Source: an uncultured Phascolarctobacterium sp. (GTDB lineage: Bacteria > Bacillota > Negativicutes > Acidaminococcales > Acidaminococcaceae). Taken from it: a stretch of 64,000 nt of DNA. The stretch lies in contig UQXH01000001.1 of the NCBI GenBank assembly GCA_900545025.1, forward strand, positions 1 through 64,000, given 5' to 3'. Positions within the stretch are counted from its first letter, which is position 1. Each line of letters opens with the position of its first letter. This document shows, piece after piece, positions 60,261-64,000 of this stretch. The notes under the pieces are model-generated. The model was given only the letters and a program-made list of their open reading frames with translations. It searched no databases and was not told the DNA's origin. Made by a program: the position numbers and the translations under genes.

Positions 60261-60698
60261 ATGAAAAAAATATTAGTATTGATGGGTTTATTGTTTTCTT
60301 TGCTTATCAGTTCTGTAGCTATGGCTGCAGGAGCTGCTAATGACTTTGCCAAAGAAGAAGCTGCGGCTGACCTTTTTATTAAAGGATTGAATGATACGAC
60401 TGTTACCTATGAAACTGTAGCTGCTAATTTTACTCCTGCATTAAAAGAAAACTTTACGGCAGAAAAATATGCAGAACTGTTAAAACAGGTAAAGGAAAAA
60501 TTTGGTAAGAATAAAGAGGCTAAATTTGCTGTCCTCCAGAGATTTGATAAGGCTGATCGTGTGATTTATCTTGGTTCTTTCAGTAAAGAAAATCTTGCTC
60601 AGCTGGTATTTGTTTTTGATACTACCGGCAGAAAACCGTTAATGTCAGATTTTGCACTGGTGCCTGTTCAAGCCCAGCAGCAGGAAGAAGCTAAATAA
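60261..60698 (+). CDS. small secreted protein, DUF3887-like
   Basis: 145 residues with a clear signal peptide (KKILVLMGLLFSLLISSVAMA, cleavage probably after AMA). The mature part is helical then beta-rich (AAADLFIKGLN...FTPALKENFTAEKYAELLKQVKEKFG...VFVFDTTGRKPLMSDFAL), which resembles DUF3887-type small periplasmic domains; this is pattern-level only. The C-terminus is Gln/Glu-rich. GAGAGGTG precedes the ATG. It stands alone between a promoter and a terminator, so it is probably an independently expressed periplasmic protein of unknown function. Confidence 0.75.
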   Translation: MKKILVLMGLLFSLLISSVAMAAGAANDFAKEEAAADLFIKGLNDTTVTYETVAANFTPALKENFTAEKYAELLKQVKEKFGKNKEAKFAVLQRFDKADRVIYLGSFSKENLAQLVFVFDTTGRKPLMSDFALVPVQAQQQEEAK

Positions 60699-60716
60699 TT
60701 TTTATAATAGTGTAAT

Positions 60717-60750
60717 AACAGCTCACATATTTGTGGGCTGTTTATTTTTT
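60717..60750 (+). terminator. terminator after the small secreted protein gene
   Basis: Stem AACAGCTCACA / TGTGGGCTGTT (one G-T pair) with a TATT loop, then TATTTTTT. Confidence 0.82.
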
Positions 60751-60769
60751 ATAGAATAGTGTTTAATAG

Positions 60770-60798
60770 TTTACGCTTATGAATAAATATGATACAAT
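60770..60798 (+). promoter_or_regulatory. probable promoter of the BNR-protein / tctC pair
   Basis: TTTACG (60770-60775), 17-base spacer, TACAAT (60793-60798), about 32 bases before the first start codon. Confidence 0.55.
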
Positions 60799-60830
60799 AT
60801 ATAAAATGTAAAATGTAAAATTTATGTAAT

Positions 60831-61850
60831 ATGGTGCTGTTAATGCAGAAAGAATTTATTATTAAAATTTTGCCAACTGATTTTTGTCATGCATCTACAC
60901 TTATAAGAGTGTCAGAAGATAAATTATTGTGTTGCTGGTTTGGAGGATACAAGGAAGGTTCCGATGATGTTGCCATATGGTGCAGCAGCAGGGATAATGA
61001 ATGCTGGAGCAGTCCGCATAAACTGGCTGATAGTGCAGAAGCTAACTGGAATCCGGTATTGTTTTCAATCAAAGATAAAATTTTACTGTTCTTCAAAGAG
61101 GGGCAGAAAATTTCTGACTGGAAAACACTGGTTATGGAATCTGCTGACGGCGGCAAGAATTGGAGCAATCCCTCGGAGCTGGTTGCTGGTGATGTCAGCG
61201 GCGGGCGAGGGCCTGTACGCAATAAGCCTATTGTTCTGGCAAACGGCAGGATTATTGCCGGTGGTTCGATTGAACGGGGCCTATGGACATCATTCGCAGA
61301 TTATAGTGATGATGGCGGTAAGACCTGGAAGAAGTCTTTGCCGATTGGTATTGCAGGCTTATTATATCAGGATGGTGAGAAAACTGCCGAAAGCAATATA
61401 GCTGTCAGTCAGCAGTCTTTTTATGGTCGTGGAGTTATTCAGCCAACTATTTGGGAAAGTACTCCTGGGCAGGTACATATACTGATGCGCAGTAGTGAAG
61501 GTTATATCTATCGCAGTGATTCAGCTGATAATGGTAATACCTGGAAGGAAGCTTATCCAACGCAGCTACCTAATAATAACAGCGGTATAGACCTTGTTAA
61601 AGTTCCTTTCAATAAGTTTTTATATTTGGTTTGCAATCCTGTTCAGGGTAATTGGGGCATGCGTTCACCCTTAAGCCTTTTTAGGTCAGATGATAACGGT
61701 GCCAGCTGGGAAAAAATACTTGATTTGGAAACAGAAACAGGGGAGTTTTCCTATCCTGCTGTGATTGCTGACAAAGATGGTTTAGATATCACTTATACCT
61801 GGCAGCGTAAGAATATTGTATACTGCCGCCTAAATAAAGAAGAGTTGTAA
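60831..61850 (+). CDS. BNR/Asp-box repeat protein, sialidase-like beta-propeller, no signal peptide
   Basis: 339 residues resembling the BNR_2/sialidase-like family. It starts with HASTLIRVSEDKLLCCWFGG, then KEGSDDVAIW, a pattern typical of that family. Four Asp boxes are visible: SADGGKNW (104-111), SDDGGKTW (159-166), SADNGNTW (231-238) and SDDNGASW (286-293). No signal peptide or membrane segment is present, so it should be cytoplasmic, where it might act on an imported sugar acid. No good ribosome site precedes the ATG at 60831 or the in-frame ATG at 60843. tctC starts about 40 bases after its stop, without a terminator between, suggesting co-transcription. Catalysis and substrate are not shown. 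Confidence 0.78.
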   Translation: MVLLMQKEFIIKILPTDFCHASTLIRVSEDKLLCCWFGGYKEGSDDVAIWCSSRDNECWSSPHKLADSAEANWNPVLFSIKDKILLFFKEGQKISDWKTLVMESADGGKNWSNPSELVAGDVSGGRGPVRNKPIVLANGRIIAGGSIERGLWTSFADYSDDGGKTWKKSLPIGIAGLLYQDGEKTAESNIAVSQQSFYGRGVIQPTIWESTPGQVHILMRSSEGYIYRSDSADNGNTWKEAYPTQLPNNNSGIDLVKVPFNKFLYLVCNPVQGNWGMRSPLSLFRSDDNGASWEKILDLETETGEFSYPAVIADKDGLDITYTWQRKNIVYCRLNKEEL

Positions 61851-61891
61851 AAGGTTGTTGTAAAAATTTTTATAGAGGAGTGGCATGTATA

Positions 61892-62860
61892 ATGAAAAAG
61901 ATTTTATTTGTACTGGTATCGTTGCTAATGATGGCTATGATGATTGCCGGTTGCGGCGGCGACAGCAAAAAAGCTGCTTATCCTGCTGATGGCGATATTA
62001 CTGTCATCATTCCTAAAGCACCTGGTGGCGGTACTGATGTTTCTGCCAGAGGCTTGGTACAAATGCTGCAAAAAGAACTGCCTGGCAGCAAGTTTGTTCC
62101 TGTAAATAAACCGGATGGCGGCGGTGTAACCGGTATGGTTGAATTGGCTAATGCTAAACCTGATGGGCATACCCTGGGTATGGTAACTGTAGAGCTGGCA
62201 ATGTTTCCGCATCAGGGCAAATGCAAGAATACTTACAAAGATTATGCTTCTATCTGTGCACCGATTGCTGCTCCGGCAGCTTTGATTGTTCCGGCGGAAG
62301 CTCCTTACAACAGTCTGGACGAATTTGTTGCTTACGCTAAAGCAAATCCTGGTAAAGTACAGATGGGTAATTCCGGTATCGGGGCTATCTGGCATATTGC
62401 CGCTTTATCATTTGAAGATGAGTTTGGTGTGCAGCTGAAACATGTTCCTTATCCGAAAGGCTCTGCTGATATTGCAGCTGCTTTGGCTGGCAAACATATT
62501 GATGCAACCTTAGCTGATCCGTCCGTATTTAAAAGCCAGGTTGATGCAGGTAATCTGAAAATTTTGGCTATTATGGCTGATTCCCGTTCTCAGATTTATC
62601 CTGATGCACCTACCTTTAAGGAATTGGGCCATGATATGACTATTCGTGCTTGGGCAGCGTTGGTGGCTCCTAAAGATACTCCAAAAGAAAAATTGGAAGT
62701 GTTGCGTGCTGCTGCCAAAGAAGTATGTGATTCCAAGGAATTCAAAGAATATTTCATGAAACAGGGTATTGATCCTACTGTAATTATCGGTGAAGATTGT
62801 GATAAGATGATGCAGGAAGACCATGAAATGTATCAGAAATATTTACAGATTGCTCAATAA
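61892..62860 (+). CDS. tctC: tripartite tricarboxylate transporter substrate-binding lipoprotein TctC
   Basis: 322 residues. Binds a carboxylate in the periplasm and delivers it to TctBA. It has a lipobox (MMIAGC, lipid-modified Cys at residue 21). The TctC family pattern is clear: ITVIIPKAPGGGTDVSARGL, the VNKPDGGGVTGMVELANAKPDGHTLG loop, GKVQMGNSGIGAIWHI and KHIDATLADPSVFKSQVDAGNLKILA. The ATG at 61892 is used because it starts the signal peptide; an in-frame GTG at 61880 overlaps GAGGAG. It follows the BNR protein gene in one transcript and lies 26 kb from tctBA. Confidence 0.92.
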   Translation: MKKILFVLVSLLMMAMMIAGCGGDSKKAAYPADGDITVIIPKAPGGGTDVSARGLVQMLQKELPGSKFVPVNKPDGGGVTGMVELANAKPDGHTLGMVTVELAMFPHQGKCKNTYKDYASICAPIAAPAALIVPAEAPYNSLDEFVAYAKANPGKVQMGNSGIGAIWHIAALSFEDEFGVQLKHVPYPKGSADIAAALAGKHIDATLADPSVFKSQVDAGNLKILAIMADSRSQIYPDAPTFKELGHDMTIRAWAALVAPKDTPKEKLEVLRAAAKEVCDSKEFKEYFMKQGIDPTVIIGEDCDKMMQEDHEMYQKYLQIAQ

Positions 62861-62880
62861 TAACAAACAGGTTTTATAAT

Positions 62881-62910
62881 AAAAAAGACAGCGCAAGCTG
62901 TCTTTTTTAT
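62881..62910 (+). terminator. terminator after tctC
   Basis: A 12-bp perfect stem AAAAAAGACAGC / GCTGTCTTTTTT with a GCAA tetraloop. Confidence 0.93.
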
Positions 62911-62943
62911 TATCGTAAAATTTCGGTAAAAAGATTTTCTTGA

Positions 62944-62972
62944 TTGGCATAAATTTCTAAAAATGTTATAAT
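62944..62972 (+). promoter_or_regulatory. promoter of the hydrogenase-4-like operon
   Basis: TTGGCA (62944-62949), 17-base spacer, perfect TATAAT (62967-62972), about 47 bases before the start codon. Confidence 0.78.
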
Positions 62973-63019
62973 AATAAATATGTCATATTTGTGAACAAAT
63001 AAATTTATAGGTGATGAGG

Positions 63020-64000
63020 ATGAATTTATTCTTTATGGCTGCGGCTTGTTATGGCGCAGGCATACTTACGCTGCTTTTCCCGCATAAATGGCAGAAGACA
63101 GCTCATTATGCGGCATGCTTGGCTGCTATCGCAGGCAGCGCTTTAGTAACATATAATGCTGGACTTGTCTTATTGGATATCTTGCTTATACCGACTGTAC
63201 AATGGGGGTCCTATTCGCTTGCATGTGATAAATGGAGTGCTGCCTTTTTATTGTTGACTGGTTGCGCCGGAACCATTACCAGTATCTATGCTCTTGGTTA
63301 TGCCCTTAGTTATTTGGGTAAAAGACTCAGAATGTTAGGTTCTTTATGGAATCTTTTCTTAGGCTCCATGGTATTTGTAGTGTTGGCTGGAGATGCCTTT
63401 AGCTTTCTCTTGTTCTGGGAGATTATGGCTGTTGCTTCATTCCTGCTTGTCAATCATGAAGCAGAAAAACGTGTAACCTGGAATGCGGCTTATCAGTATC
63501 TGGTTATGACGCATATCGGGACTGCGGCTATTATGATTGCTTTTTTGCTGACAGGTACTTACAGTAAATCTTTTGCTTTTACTGATATGGCTAAGAATAC
63601 TCTGTCTGACGGTATGAGCGGTATTGTGTTTTTAGCGGCTTTTATTGGTTTTGCTTTGAAAGCAGGCCTCGTACCTTTGCATGTATGGCTTCCTAAAGCG
63701 CATCCCGCAGCTCCAAGTCATGTATCGGCCTTGATGAGCGGTGTTATGCTGAAAATAGCTTTATATGGCTTTGGTCGTTTTGTCTTTTCTTTTCTGCCTG
63801 GCTGGAACTATTGGTGGTGCATCGTTATTATGCTGGCAGGACTGATTTCAGCTTTCTTGGGCGTACTTTATGCTCAGATGGAAACAGATATCAAGCGTAT
63901 ACTGGCTTATTCTTCAGTTGAAAATATGGGCATTATCTTTGCTGCTTTTGGTTGTGGTATGCTGTTAGAGGTTACTGCTGGCGAAGGCTGGGGAACGATT
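63020..64000 (+). CDS. proton-conducting membrane subunit, HyfB/NuoL/MrpA-like (3' end beyond window)
   Basis: The frame is open for 327 codons to the window edge. The product is a multi-pass membrane protein with the antiporter-type signature of complex I and group 4 hydrogenases: FSFLLFWEIMAVASFLLVNHE, then KAGLVPLHVWLPKAHPAAPSHVSALMSGVMLKIALYG, and ETDIKRILAYSSVENMGIIF. The NHE and KAHPAAPSHVSALMSG wording is closest to hydrogenase-4 component B (HyfB/HycC), but NuoL/M and Mrp subunits share it. It would couple electron transfer to ion pumping. GATGAGG precedes the ATG. The gene is first after a strong promoter, so more subunits should follow downstream of the window. Confidence 0.87.
   Translation, partial: MNLFFMAAACYGAGILTLLFPHKWQKTAHYAACLAAIAGSALVTYNAGLVLLDILLIPTVQWGSYSLACDKWSAAFLLLTGCAGTITSIYALGYALSYLGKRLRMLGSLWNLFLGSMVFVVLAGDAFSFLLFWEIMAVASFLLVNHEAEKRVTWNAAYQYLVMTHIGTAAIMIAFLLTGTYSKSFAFTDMAKNTLSDGMSGIVFLAAFIGFALKAGLVPLHVWLPKAHPAAPSHVSALMSGVMLKIALYGFGRFVFSFLPGWNYWWCIVIMLAGLISAFLGVLYAQMETDIKRILAYSSVENMGIIFAAFGCGMLLEVTAGEGWGTI

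Overview
The window reads as chromosomal core DNA of a diderm, strictly anaerobic Firmicute, most likely class Negativicutes (Acidaminococcaceae-, Selenomonadaceae- or Veillonellaceae-like; the family cannot be fixed from this DNA alone). Firmicute-type genes (PolC-type replicase, MutS2, the rimP-nusA-ylxR-ylxQ-infB-rbfA-nrnA-truB-ribF-rpsO order, AGGAGG ribosome sites, frequent TTG starts) occur together with an RND efflux pump, which is expected only with an outer membrane. A [FeFe] hydrogenase and a 2[4Fe-4S] ferredoxin point to fermentative anaerobic life. No insertion sequence, prophage, CRISPR array or rRNA was seen.

Layout. 1-232: three tRNA genes (Gly partial, Cys, Leu) closed by a terminator. 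411-12336: DEAD-box helicase, gltX, a secreted chagasin-like protein, zapA, a U32 peptidase, mutS2, an aminotransferase and a nucleoside kinase. 12422-22148 is the accessory part: a lipoprotein phosphatase, a degenerate P-type ATPase, YbaK, an Asp/Glu racemase and a reverse-strand tetR-MFP-RND efflux operon. 22310-33797: rmuC, yebC, ruvCAB, queH, a SpoIID-like protein, queA, tgt, yajC, a folate cyclo-ligase and secDF. 33950-35923: tctBA. 36123-49004: pyrH, frr, a small PASTA-like ORF, ferredoxin, uppS, cdsA, dxr, rseP, ispG, proS, an MgtC-like protein and polC. 49148-51865: hydrogenase, a small reverse-strand Cys-rich gene and yaaA. 52008-60148: the nusA-infB operon through rpsO. 60261-64000: a small secreted protein, a BNR/sialidase-like gene paired with tctC, and the start of a hydrogenase-4/NuoL-like membrane subunit.

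Functional links. The central blocks supply translation (tRNA ligases, initiation and recycling factors, tRNA queuosine modification), envelope synthesis (uppS, cdsA, the isoprenoid genes dxr and ispG, rseP, secDF) and replication/repair (polC, ruvABC, mutS2, rmuC). The tripartite tricarboxylate transporter is split: membrane subunits at 34-36 kb and a substrate-binding lipoprotein at 62 kb beside a sialidase-fold protein.

The most notable observations are proteins that keep their fold but appear to have lost catalysis. The P-type ATPase at 13764-15929 has Gly in place of the phosphorylated Asp and lacks most other catalytic motifs. The SpoIID-like protein at 27257-28549 has Lys in place of the catalytic Glu. 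The PolC at 45303-49004 has no proofreading exonuclease domain but has a PHP domain that looks intact. Also notable are a hydrogenase fused to a rubredoxin-like tail, a clear palindromic operator at the efflux operon promoter, and a candidate S15 autoregulatory leader.
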